Shown: one piece after another, positions 1 to 7,051 of the stretch | Numbering within the stretch: position 1 is the first letter of the stretch | Layout of the letters: every line of letters starts with the position of its first letter | The notes under the pieces: model-generated | Told to the model about the DNA's origin: nothing | Databases searched by the model: none | The model's input: only the letters and a program-made list of their open reading frames with translations | Position numbers and translations under genes: made by a program | Assembly (NCBI GenBank): GCA_964637655.1 | Contig: CAZWUZ010000126.1 | Coordinates: 1-10,440, forward strand | DNA from: CAZWUZ01 sp964637655 [NCBI: uncultured bacterium] | GTDB lineage: Bacteria; DAOPZR01 | Direction of reading: 5' to 3' | Length of the DNA stretch: 10,440 bases

Positions 1-1787
1 TACTGGGCGAGGGCAGGTCCCTGACCCACTACGTGCATCCGGGCGCAGCCCGCGGCTGGCTGCTGCTCGACCCGCTGGCGGCGCTTTTCCTTGTGCTCAT
101 CTTCGCGCTCGGGGCGCTGGCCGCGGTCTATGGCGCCGCCTACTGGCGGCACGAGGCGTCGGCGCGCCCCGCGGGCGCGGGCTGGTTCTGGTGCAACCTG
201 CTCATTGCCGCGATGGCACTGGTGGTGACGGCAGCGGACGGCATCCTGCTGCTGGTCGGCTGGGAACTGATGACCTTTGCCTCGTTCTTTCTCGTCACGC
301 ATGAGCGCACTGACGATGCCGCCCGGGCGGCTGGCTGGCTCTATCTGACCGCGGCGCAGTTCGGTGCCGCATTCCTTATCGCGCTCTTCTGCCTGGGCGG
401 ATTCTCCTTCGCGTCATTCGACGCGGGCGACCGGGCCGGGTTGCTCTTTCTGCTCGCGCTCGCCGGGTTCGGCACCAAGGCGGGCATTGTCCCGCTGCAT
501 GTCTGGCTCCCCGAGGCGCACCCGGCCGCGCCCAGCCATGTCTCGGCACTGATGTCGGGGGTGATGATCAAGACGGGCATTTACGGCATCCTGCGCCTGC
601 TGACGCTGCTCCCCGTGCCCGCCCCGTGGTGGGGCTGGACGCTGCTGGTGCTCGGACTGCTTTCCGGGTTGTACGGCATCATGCTGGCGCTGGCCCAGGA
701 CGACCTCAAGCGCTTTCTGGCCTGCAGCAGCATCGAAAACATCGGCATCATCGTCACCGGCCTCGGACTGGGCGTGCTCGGGCAGGCATACGGATTGCCG
801 CTGCTCGCGGCGCTCGGGTTTGCCGGCGCGCTGCTGCATTGCGTCAACCACGCGCTGGCCAAGGCCCTGCTCTTTTTCGGCGCCGGCGCGGTGCTGCATG
901 CGACGGGGACGCGGTCGATGCACCGGCTGGGCGGCCTGCTCAAGGCGCTGCCGTGGACGGGTGCGACCTTTGCCGCCGGCGCCCTGGCCCTGTCGGGCCT
1001 GCCGCCGCTCAATGTCTTTGCCGGCGAATTCGTCATCTACCTTGCCGCCCTGCAGGCGGGGATGGCGCCGACGGCGGTGGCCGGTGCAGGGGTGGCGGTG
1101 CTGGTCGGCCTCGCCCTGACTGGCGGCCTGGCGGCGGCGGGGTTCACCATGGTCTTCGGCAGCGTCTTTCTCGGGTCGCCACGGCAGGAGCAGCGCGCGC
1201 ATGAGGTGGCGTACGGGATGCGGTTCACCATGGCGGTGCTCGCACTCTGTTGCCTGCTGTTCGGGGGGATGGCGCCGCTGGTGCTCTGGCAGCTGGCGCC
1301 GGTACTCGGGGTGGTGGCCGGCCCGGCGGCAGCGGCGCGCGCGCTGGCGACGGCGAGCATTCCGCTGCTGCACCTGACGCTGCTCGCGGCCATCCTGCTG
1401 CTGGGTGCGGGCGCGCTTGCCTGGTGTGTGCGGCGCATGCTGGCGCGACGCAGCGTGCGCGTGGCGCTCACCTGGGACTGCGGCTACACGCGCCCGGCGG
1501 CCCGCATGCAGTATACGCCCGGGTCGTTCACGCAGCCGCTGACCGCGATGCTGGCGCCGGTGCTCGGACGCACCGTGACGGGTGAAGCGGTGCGCGGCCT
1601 GTTTCCCGCGCACGCCGCGCGGCACACGCAGTCGTCAGACGTGTGGCTGACGCGGCTGTATGCGCCGCTGTTCAGCGCGTTCGAGCAACCCTTCGAACTG
1701 GTGCGGCGCCTGCAGCAGGGGCGGGTGCAGCTCTACATCCTCTACATGGTCATCGCGCTGGTGGCGCTGCTGCTGTGGAAACTCTGA
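1..1787 (+). CDS. HyfB/HycC-like proton-antiporter-type membrane subunit of an Ehr complex (5' end missing)
   Basis: Large polytopic membrane protein of the NuoL/MrpA-type antiporter family, expected to carry ions across the inner membrane when the catalytic arm turns over. The frame is open from base 3 with no stop, so the gene begins left of the window; about 594 residues are visible, and HyfB-type proteins (about 610-670 residues) normally carry one or two more N-terminal helices. A GTG at 33 is an internal codon, not a convincing start. Family marks: the membrane glutamate in WELMTF (codon at 264), the lysine in GFGTKAG followed by PLHVWLPEAHPAAPSH (lysine codon at 477), and NHALAKALLFF with a second membrane lysine. 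The C-terminal part has WDCGY and ends with a QLYILYMV helix, as in HyfB. The end overlaps the next gene by 13 bases. Subunit type is secure; ion identity is not. Confidence 0.9.
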   Translation, partial: LGEGRSLTHYVHPGAARGWLLLDPLAALFLVLIFALGALAAVYGAAYWRHEASARPAGAGWFWCNLLIAAMALVVTAADGILLLVGWELMTFASFFLVTHERTDDAARAAGWLYLTAAQFGAAFLIALFCLGGFSFASFDAGDRAGLLFLLALAGFGTKAGIVPLHVWLPEAHPAAPSHVSALMSGVMIKTGIYGILRLLTLLPVPAPWWGWTLLVLGLLSGLYGIMLALAQDDLKRFLACSSIENIGIIVTGLGLGVLGQAYGLPLLAALGFAGALLHCVNHALAKALLFFGAGAVLHATGTRSMHRLGGLLKALPWTGATFAAGALALSGLPPLNVFAGEFVIYLAALQAGMAPTAVAGAGVAVLVGLALTGGLAAAGFTMVFGSVFLGSPRQEQRAHEVAYGMRFTMAVLALCCLLFGGMAPLVLWQLAPVLGVVAGPAAAARALATASIPLLHLTLLAAILLLGAGALAWCVRRMLARRSVRVALTWDCGYTRPAARMQYTPGSFTQPLTAMLAPVLGRTVTGEAVRGLFPAHAARHTQSSDVWLTRLYAPLFSAFEQPFELVRRLQQGRVQLYILYMVIALVALLLWKL

Positions 1788-2689
1788 CCCGGCTGCTGTA
1801 TGCGCTGCTGCCGCTGCTGCTGGCGCCCCTGCTCACCGGTAGTATCAACCGCACCAAGGCGGTGTTCGCCGGGCGCAATGGACAGCCGCTGCTGCAATCC
1901 TACTACGACATTCTGAAACTGCTGCGCAAGGGCGCGGTCTACAGCGGCACCACCACCTGGGTCTTCCGCGCGGGGCCGGTCGTCGCGCTGGCCGCGGTGG
2001 CGACGGCCTCGCTGCTCGTCCCGTTCGGCGGCAGTGCCGCCCCGGTCGCCTGTGCCGGCGACTTCATCCTGCTCGCGTATCTGCTCGGACTGGCGCGCTG
2101 GGTGACCACGAACGCCGCGCTCGATACCGGTTCCGCGTTCTGCGGCATGGGGGCGAGCCGCGAAGTGCAGTTCGCGGCGCTGGCGGAACCGGCGCTGCTG
2201 CTCGGACTGGGCGCGGTGGCGTGGCAGACCCGCCACCTGTCACTTTCGGAGATGTACGGCAGCATGACGGCCGCGGCGTGGTGGCAGCAGGGGCCGGCGC
2301 TGCTGATGGTGGCGGCGGCGCTGGCGGTGGTGGTGCTGGTCGAAAACGCGCGCATCCCGTTTGACGACCCGAACACGCACCTCGAGCTGACGATGATTCA
2401 CGAGGTGATGGTGCTCGATCATGGCGGTCCCGACTTCGCGCTGGTACAGTACGGCGCGGCGCTCAAACTGTGGGTGACGTCGGCGCTGGTGGTCGGACTG
2501 CTGCTGCCGGTACAGACGGGCAGCGCGGCGCTCGACCTGCTCATCGCGCTGGCGGGGATGGCGGCGCTGGCCATCGCCATCGGCGTGGTCGAATCGGTCA
2601 TGGCGCGCGTGCGTCTGCTGCGCGTACCGCAACTCCTCGCGGGGGCCGGGGCGCTGTCGTTTCTCGCCCTGCTCCTGGTGCAGCACTGA
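1775..2689 (+). CDS. HyfC/HycD-like (NuoH-type) membrane subunit of an Ehr complex
   Basis: Membrane subunit homologous to HycD, HyfC and NuoH, which anchors the hydrophilic arm and forms the entrance of the ion pathway. I choose the GTG at 1775, giving 304 residues beginning METLTRLLYALLP; this matches the usual family length (about 305-315) and N-terminus. The reading frame is open further upstream to 1643, but that part lies inside the HyfB-like gene and looks like antisense-free shadow sequence. Family motifs: PLLQSYYDILKLLRKGAVYS near residues 38-57, LDTGSAFCGMGASRE, and IPFDDPNTHLELTMIHEV, the conserved acidic loop that in complex I contacts the quinone or catalytic subunits. No Shine-Dalgarno is visible before the GTG, so translation is probably coupled to the upstream gene through the 13-base overlap. 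One base separates its stop from the next start. Confidence 0.9.
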   Translation: METLTRLLYALLPLLLAPLLTGSINRTKAVFAGRNGQPLLQSYYDILKLLRKGAVYSGTTTWVFRAGPVVALAAVATASLLVPFGGSAAPVACAGDFILLAYLLGLARWVTTNAALDTGSAFCGMGASREVQFAALAEPALLLGLGAVAWQTRHLSLSEMYGSMTAAAWWQQGPALLMVAAALAVVVLVENARIPFDDPNTHLELTMIHEVMVLDHGGPDFALVQYGAALKLWVTSALVVGLLLPVQTGSAALDLLIALAGMAALAIAIGVVESVMARVRLLRVPQLLAGAGALSFLALLLVQH

Positions 2690-2690
2690 C

Positions 2691-3353
2691 ATGACCGCCT
2701 GGATCGACGCCACCACCGTCGCGGTGATGCTGCTGACGCTGGCGGTGCTCGGCGCCAGCCGGCTGCGGCATGTCAACCGCCTTATCGCCGCGCAGGGGAT
2801 CACGGTCAGCATCCTGCCGCTGCTGGCGCATGCGGAGAGCATCCCGCTGCGCGCGGCCCTGCTCGCGGCGTTCACCATCGCGCTCAAGGGGTGGGCCTTC
2901 CCGCGCCTGATCGACCGCGCTATCCTGCAGAGCGGGACGAAACGCGAGATGCAGCCGTTCATCGGGCTTACCGCCTCGACGCTGGCCGGGCTGGCGCTGC
3001 TCGCTGCCGCCTTCTGGCTGGGGAGCCGCCTGACCCTTCCCTTCCCGGCGGCCTCGGCGCGCGTGGTTCCGGCGGCGCTCTTCATCATTTTTGCCGGCCT
3101 GCTGCTGATCGTTTCGCGCCGCACCGCTATCGCCCAGGTGCTGGGTTACCTGCTGATGGAGAACGGCATCTACGTGTTCGGCATCGCCGCGGTGCCGCAC
3201 CAGGAGTTTCTCGTCGAGGTGGGCATGCTGCTCGATATTTTTGTCGGGGTCTTCATCTTCGGCATTACGATCTTCCGCATCAGCCGCGAGTTCGATCATA
3301 TCGAGACGGACCGCATGCACCTGCTGCGCGACCGCGCGCGGAGCTGGCACTAG
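2691..3353 (+). CDS. HyfE-like membrane subunit of an Ehr complex
   Basis: A 220-residue membrane protein of the hydrogenase-4 component E family (E. coli HyfE is about 216 residues), with a NuoK/MrpC-like core thought to form part of the ion channel. Visible marks: LIAAQGITVSILPLLAH near residues 30-46, the lysine in ALKGWAFPRLIDR, GYLLMENGIYVFG with the family's membrane glutamate, and LVEVGMLLDIFVGV near the C-terminus. The last 20 or so residues are charged and likely cytoplasmic. ATG at 2691 follows the HyfC-like stop by one base and has no obvious Shine-Dalgarno, suggesting coupled translation. The stop TAG (3351-3353) directly abuts the next ATG. Assignment rests on motifs, length and position between HyfC- and HyfF-like genes. 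Confidence 0.88.
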   Translation: MTAWIDATTVAVMLLTLAVLGASRLRHVNRLIAAQGITVSILPLLAHAESIPLRAALLAAFTIALKGWAFPRLIDRAILQSGTKREMQPFIGLTASTLAGLALLAAAFWLGSRLTLPFPAASARVVPAALFIIFAGLLLIVSRRTAIAQVLGYLLMENGIYVFGIAAVPHQEFLVEVGMLLDIFVGVFIFGITIFRISREFDHIETDRMHLLRDRARSWH

Positions 3354-4757
3354 ATGCTTGCCGCGCTGCTGCTCCTGCCGACCCTCGCGGGGCTTGCCTG
3401 TTTCGCGCTGCCGCGCCGCCGCGCGCTGCTGTTGCTGGTGGCGGTGGCGCCGGTGCACCTGCTGCTGGCGCTGCTGCTGCCGGTTGCAATCCCGCGGCCG
3501 GAACAATGGCTGGCCGGCGACGCGCCGGGCAAACTCTTCCTGGTCATCGCCTCGCTGCTCTTCACCGCGGCTGCCTGCTATACCATCGCCTACCTGCGGC
3601 GGGTGGAGGATGAGCAGGAGGAGCCGGCCCCGCTGTTCATCGGTTGTCTGCTGCTCTTCCTCGCGGCGATGACGCTGGCGACGCTCAGCCAGCACCTCGG
3701 GCTGTTCTGGGTGGCCATCGAGGCGACGACACTGGCCAGCGCGCCGCTCATCTACTTCCACCGCTCGGCCCGCTCGCTCGAAGCAACGTGGAAATATCTG
3801 CTCATCTGCTCGGTGGGTATCGCCCTCGCCCTGCTTGGCGTCTTTTTCCTGGCCGTGGCGTTCGGCGGCGAGGCGACGCTGACGCCGACGGCGCTGCAAC
3901 TGGCGACGGCACAACCCGAGTGGCTCAAGGCGGCCTTCATCCTCTTCCTCATCGGGTTCGGCACCAAAGCGGGACTGGCGCCGCTGCATAACTGGCTGCC
4001 GGACGCGCACAGCGAGGCGCCGGCCGGGGTCTCAGCGCTCCTCTCCGGGGCGCTGCTCAACTGCGCGCTGCTCGGCATCCTGCGGGTGCACGACCTCTGC
4101 GGCAGTGCCGGACTGGGGGCGTTTTCCGGCGACCTGCTGGTGCTGCTCGGCCTGCTGTCGCTGGCGGTGGCCGCCGTCTTTCTCGTCCGCCAGGCGGAAT
4201 ACAAGCGCCTGCTTGCCTATTCCAGCGTCGAGCATATCGGGCTGATCGCGCTGGGGACCGGAGCGACGGGGACGCCGGGGGGGGCAGCGCTGCTGCACGC
4301 GGTCAACCACTCATGCACCAAGGGGGCGCTGTTCTTCCTCGCGGGGAACATCCTCTACGTGATGCGCACGCGGCGCACCGACCAGGTCAGCGGGCTGCTG
4401 CGCGCGCTGCCGGTCAGCGGCATCCTCTGGTGTGCCGGTTTCCTCTCGCTCATCGGCGTGCCCCCGTTCGGCACGTTCTTTACCAAGCTCGGCATCCTCA
4501 TCGCCCTGTTCCGCTACAGCCCGGTGGCCGGGGGTATCGCGCTGCTGCTGCTGGCGGTCATCGGCATCGCCATGGCGGACATCTTCCTGCGCATGTGTTT
4601 CGGGCGTCCGCAGACCGCGACCGTCACGGCGGGCGAACCGCGCACCTCGGTCTGGCCCGCGCTCATGCTGCTCGGTATCGTCCTGCTCATGGGCCTGCTG
4701 CCGCCGGACACGCTGCCGCGCCTGCTGGGACTGCCGTTGACGTGGGGGATATTCTGA
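3354..4757 (+). CDS. HyfF-like second proton-antiporter-type membrane subunit of an Ehr complex
   Basis: A 467-residue polytopic protein of the NuoL/M/N antiporter family, closest in position and motifs to HyfF, and the second predicted ion channel of the complex. Key charged membrane residues are kept: E123 in WVAIEATTLASAP, K205 in GFGTKAGLAPLHNWLPDAH, K323 in AVNHSCTKGALFFLAGN, and K378 in PPFGTFFTK. AEYKRLLAYSSVEHIG (residues 281-296) is the usual discontinuous-helix region. It is shorter than E. coli HyfF (about 526 residues), mostly at the C-terminus. ATG at 3354 directly follows the HyfE stop; GGAG at 3340-3343 is a plausible ribosome site. Its stop overlaps the next start by one base (TGATG). 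No HyfD-like third antiporter gene is present, unlike the E. coli hyf operon, so this complex has two antiporter-type subunits in view. Confidence 0.9.
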   Translation: MLAALLLLPTLAGLACFALPRRRALLLLVAVAPVHLLLALLLPVAIPRPEQWLAGDAPGKLFLVIASLLFTAAACYTIAYLRRVEDEQEEPAPLFIGCLLLFLAAMTLATLSQHLGLFWVAIEATTLASAPLIYFHRSARSLEATWKYLLICSVGIALALLGVFFLAVAFGGEATLTPTALQLATAQPEWLKAAFILFLIGFGTKAGLAPLHNWLPDAHSEAPAGVSALLSGALLNCALLGILRVHDLCGSAGLGAFSGDLLVLLGLLSLAVAAVFLVRQAEYKRLLAYSSVEHIGLIALGTGATGTPGGAALLHAVNHSCTKGALFFLAGNILYVMRTRRTDQVSGLLRALPVSGILWCAGFLSLIGVPPFGTFFTKLGILIALFRYSPVAGGIALLLLAVIGIAMADIFLRMCFGRPQTATVTAGEPRTSVWPALMLLGIVLLMGLLPPDTLPRLLGLPLTWGIF

Positions 4758-6217
4758 TGCTGAATCTCGCCCCCGGTACCGCCGGCAGCCGCTGCGACAT
4801 TCCCGTCGTGCCGCCGCCGGTATTCCGCCGCACGGTCATCGACGCGGTCAATGGCGGCATGCGCCTGTGCGCGCTGCCGGCGGAAGCGCTGGATGACGGC
4901 GCGGTACGCGTCTGGGCGGTGCTGGCGGATGCCGAGACGGCGGAGGTCAACCTCCTCGGCACGGAAGTGCGCGGGCGTTATGAGGCACTGACGCCCGACT
5001 GTCCCGCGGCGCATATGTTCGAACGGGAACTCTACGAGGATACGGGCATCGTTCCGGAAGGTCACCCGTGGCTCAAGCCGGTGCGCGCGCCGCGCGGCGT
5101 TGCCGGGGAGACGGAATTCTTCCGCGTGACGGGCGAGCAGGTGCATGAAGTGGCGGTCGGGCCGGTGCATGCGGGGATCATCGAACCGGGGCATTTCCGT
5201 TTCCAGTGCGACGGTGAGGAGGTCATGCACCTCGAGATCGCGCTTGGCTACCAGCATCGTGGTATCGCGCGCGCGCTGCGCGGCGGCCCGACCCGGCGCA
5301 GCATCCATTACCTGGAAACCATGGCCGGGGACACGACCATCGGGCATACGCTGGCGTACGCGCAACTACTGGAGGCGCTGACCGGGTGTCAGGTGCCGGC
5401 CGGTGCCGATGTGCTGCGCGGCATCATGCTCGAACTGGAACGTTTAGCCAATCATACCGGCGACCTCGGGGCGCTGGCGGGGGATGTGGGTTTCCTGCCG
5501 ACGTCCTCCTACTGCGGCCGCATCCGCGGCGATTTTCTCAACATGACCGCACTGCTGTGCGGCAACCGCTTCGGGCGCGGGATGGTGCGCCCCGGCGGCA
5601 CGGCGTACGGTATCGAGCCGGAACGGGCAGAGGAGCTGCTGCGGCGGATCAACGCCGGGGAGCGCGATACCACTTCGGCGGTGGAACTGCTCTGGCATGC
5701 CACCTCGGTCATGGCGCGTTTCGATGGTACCGGCACGCTGACCCGCGAACAGGCACTGGCGCTCGGGCTGTCGGGCGTGGCGGCGCGCGCCTGCGGACTC
5801 GAGCAGGATATGCGGAGCGAATTTCCTGCGGGGGTGTACCGTTTCGCGCAGGTGCCGCTGTCGACCTGGGACACGGGCGACGTCTTCGCCCGCGCCTACG
5901 TGCGGTGGCTGGAAATACAGCAGTCGCTGGCGTTCATCCGCACCGAGGTGCAGCGCCTGCCGGAAGGCCCGGTCCGTGTTCCCTGCGGCGAACGGAAGAA
6001 GGATGCCGTGGCGGTGGCGCTGGTGGAAGGGTGGCGCGGCCGCATCTGCCATTGCGTGCTGACCGACGCGGAGGGCAACTTCCGCACCTACGCGGCAGTC
6101 GACCCGTCGGTACAGAACTGGACGGGGCTCGCGCTGGCCCTGCGCGGCGAACAGATTTCCGATTTTCCGCTCTGCAACAAGAGTTTCAACCTCTCCTATT
6201 GCGGATTCGACCGGTGA
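4757..6217 (+). CDS. Ehr large subunit: HyfG/HycE-like NuoC-NuoD fusion lacking the [NiFe] cysteines
   Basis: A 486-residue soluble subunit. Residues about 1-115 are NuoC-like (YEALTPDCPAAHMFERELYEDTGIVPEGHPWLK); residues about 125-486 are NuoD/hydrogenase-large-subunit-like (HEVAVGPVHAG, EPGHFRF, GYQHRGIARAL). In true hydrogenases the first metal motif is of the form ER-x-C-G-x-C; here residues 187-198 read ETMAGDTTIGHT, so the two cysteine positions are A190 and T193, although H197 is kept. The second motif (DPCxxC in HycE) is replaced by NLSYCGFDR at 478-486, again losing both ligand positions. The protein stops at that Arg, without the maturation peptide cut from real hydrogenases. This defines an Ehr-type, non-hydrogenase subunit with an unknown active site. 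The ATG at 4757 overlaps the HyfF stop by one base, with a GGGGGA ribosome site at 4744-4749; an in-frame open stretch from 4313 is overlap shadow. Confidence 0.9.
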   Translation: MLNLAPGTAGSRCDIPVVPPPVFRRTVIDAVNGGMRLCALPAEALDDGAVRVWAVLADAETAEVNLLGTEVRGRYEALTPDCPAAHMFERELYEDTGIVPEGHPWLKPVRAPRGVAGETEFFRVTGEQVHEVAVGPVHAGIIEPGHFRFQCDGEEVMHLEIALGYQHRGIARALRGGPTRRSIHYLETMAGDTTIGHTLAYAQLLEALTGCQVPAGADVLRGIMLELERLANHTGDLGALAGDVGFLPTSSYCGRIRGDFLNMTALLCGNRFGRGMVRPGGTAYGIEPERAEELLRRINAGERDTTSAVELLWHATSVMARFDGTGTLTREQALALGLSGVAARACGLEQDMRSEFPAGVYRFAQVPLSTWDTGDVFARAYVRWLEIQQSLAFIRTEVQRLPEGPVRVPCGERKKDAVAVALVEGWRGRICHCVLTDAEGNFRTYAAVDPSVQNWTGLALALRGEQISDFPLCNKSFNLSYCGFDR

Positions 6218-6224
6218 GGAGACC

Positions 6225-6983
6225 ATGCTGAGGATACTCGCCGCGCGCTGGTGGCAGCGTCACCGTACCATTGCCTTTCCGCAAGGGGACCTGCCGGTGC
6301 TGCCGGACCGCTACCGCGGCCGTCCGGTGGTCGACGTGACAAAATGCGGGGCGGGATGCCCGGAGTGCAGCAGCATCTGCCCGACCGGTGCGCTGCAAAT
6401 GCAGGGCGACGCTCCCCATCTCGATCTGGGACGGTGCCTTTTCTGCGGCGCCTGCGCCGCCGCCTGTCCCAACGGCGCGATCAGTTTCACGCGCGATTTC
6501 CAGCTGGCGGCGCGCACGCGCGGCGATTTGCAGGTGCGCGACGCGACCTGCCGCTGCGCCGAAGCGCTCGACCGCCGGGCGCGGCAGCTCTTCGGGCATT
6601 CACTGAAACTGCGGCAGGTGAGCGCGGGCGGCTGCAATGCGTGCGAAGCGGACTGCAACGTGCTCACCACGGTGGTCTTCGATCTCGGGCAGTTCGGCAT
6701 CCAGTTTGTCGCTTCGCCGCGGCATGCAGACGGGGTGCTGGTGACCGGGCCGGTGACGGAGAACATGCGGCTCGCCCTGCTGAAGACGTATGCAGCGATT
6801 CCCGACCCGCGGCTGGTGATTGCGGTGGGCAGCTGTGCCATCAGCGGCGGGACGTTTCGCGATCACCCGGAACAGCATAACGGGGTTGACGGGCTGCTGC
6901 CGGTCGACCTCTACGTCCCCGGCTGCCCGCCGCATCCGCTGACTATTCTCGACGGCCTGCTGCGCCTGCTCGGTCGCCGCTGA
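6225..6983 (+). CDS. Fused ferredoxin (HyfH/NuoI-like) and small subunit (HyfI/NuoB-like) of an Ehr complex
   Basis: A 252-residue iron-sulfur protein that would carry electrons to or from the large subunit. Residues about 1-90 resemble HycF/HyfH, with PDRYRGRPVVD before the clusters. Cluster one is C41, C45, C48, C52, with C-x3-C-x2-C-x3-CP spacing, one residue longer than the common form in its first gap. Cluster two is C71, C74, C77, C81 with standard spacing. Residues about 118-252 are NuoB/HycG-like: LFGHSLKLRQVSAGGCNAC gives C137 and C140, VGSCAISGG gives C204 and VPGCPPHP gives C234, the four ligands of an N2/proximal-type [4Fe-4S] cluster. C109, C111 and C144 are extra. In E. coli Hyc and Hyf the two parts are separate proteins. 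ATG at 6225 is preceded by a strong GAGGAG (6216-6221) seven bases after the large-subunit stop. It is the last gene of the operon. Confidence 0.9.
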   Translation: MLRILAARWWQRHRTIAFPQGDLPVLPDRYRGRPVVDVTKCGAGCPECSSICPTGALQMQGDAPHLDLGRCLFCGACAAACPNGAISFTRDFQLAARTRGDLQVRDATCRCAEALDRRARQLFGHSLKLRQVSAGGCNACEADCNVLTTVVFDLGQFGIQFVASPRHADGVLVTGPVTENMRLALLKTYAAIPDPRLVIAVGSCAISGGTFRDHPEQHNGVDGLLPVDLYVPGCPPHPLTILDGLLRLLGRR

Positions 6984-6994
6984 AGCAGCTGCTT
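6983..6994. repeat. 12-base perfect palindrome overlapping the -35 element
   Basis: AAGCAGCTGCTT reads the same on both strands. It starts at the last base of the fused iron-sulfur gene's stop codon and ends with the first two bases of the TTGACG -35 hexamer. Position would suit an operator for the outer-membrane protein gene, but a palindrome this short is expected a few times by chance in a window this size. Confidence 0.35.
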
Positions 6995-7021
6995 GACGGG
7001 GATGCCGGACGGGCGTATACT
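6993..7021 (+). promoter_or_regulatory. Sigma70-type promoter for the outer-membrane protein gene
   Basis: TTGACG (6993-6998) and TATACT (7016-7021) are separated by exactly 17 bases, one mismatch each from the housekeeping consensus. The predicted start near 7028 leaves a leader of about 24 bases containing GGAGG (7041-7045) six bases before the ATG at 7052. The promoter begins 10 bases after the Ehr operon stop, so the barrel gene is probably transcribed independently, perhaps in addition to read-through, since I see no terminator between them. Confidence 0.75.
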
Positions 7022-7051
7022 GCCGCCACTTTATCGACGGGGAGGACAAGC

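Noticed and set aside
414-1625. 403-residue open frame on the minus strand
   Set aside because: It is antisense to the HyfB-like gene, rich in Arg, Gln and His as expected of a high-GC shadow frame, and resembles no protein family.
1643-1774. In-frame upstream extension of the HyfC-like gene
   Set aside because: It lies within the HyfB-like coding sequence; the GTG at 1775 gives the family N-terminus and length.
2598-4010. 470-residue open frame on the minus strand
   Set aside because: It runs antisense across three well-supported genes with low-complexity Arg/Gln-rich sequence; a composition artefact.
4313-4756. In-frame upstream extension of the large-subunit gene
   Set aside because: It overlaps the HyfF-like gene, encodes Ala/Arg/His-rich shadow sequence, and the NuoC-like domain begins after the ATG at 4757.
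4757-6983. Calling the locus an active formate hydrogenlyase or hydrogenase-4
   Set aside because: All four [NiFe]-binding cysteines are missing from the large subunit and no maturation peptide is present.
7022-7051. Riboswitch or structured leader before the barrel gene
   Set aside because: The predicted leader is only about 24 bases and has no room for one.
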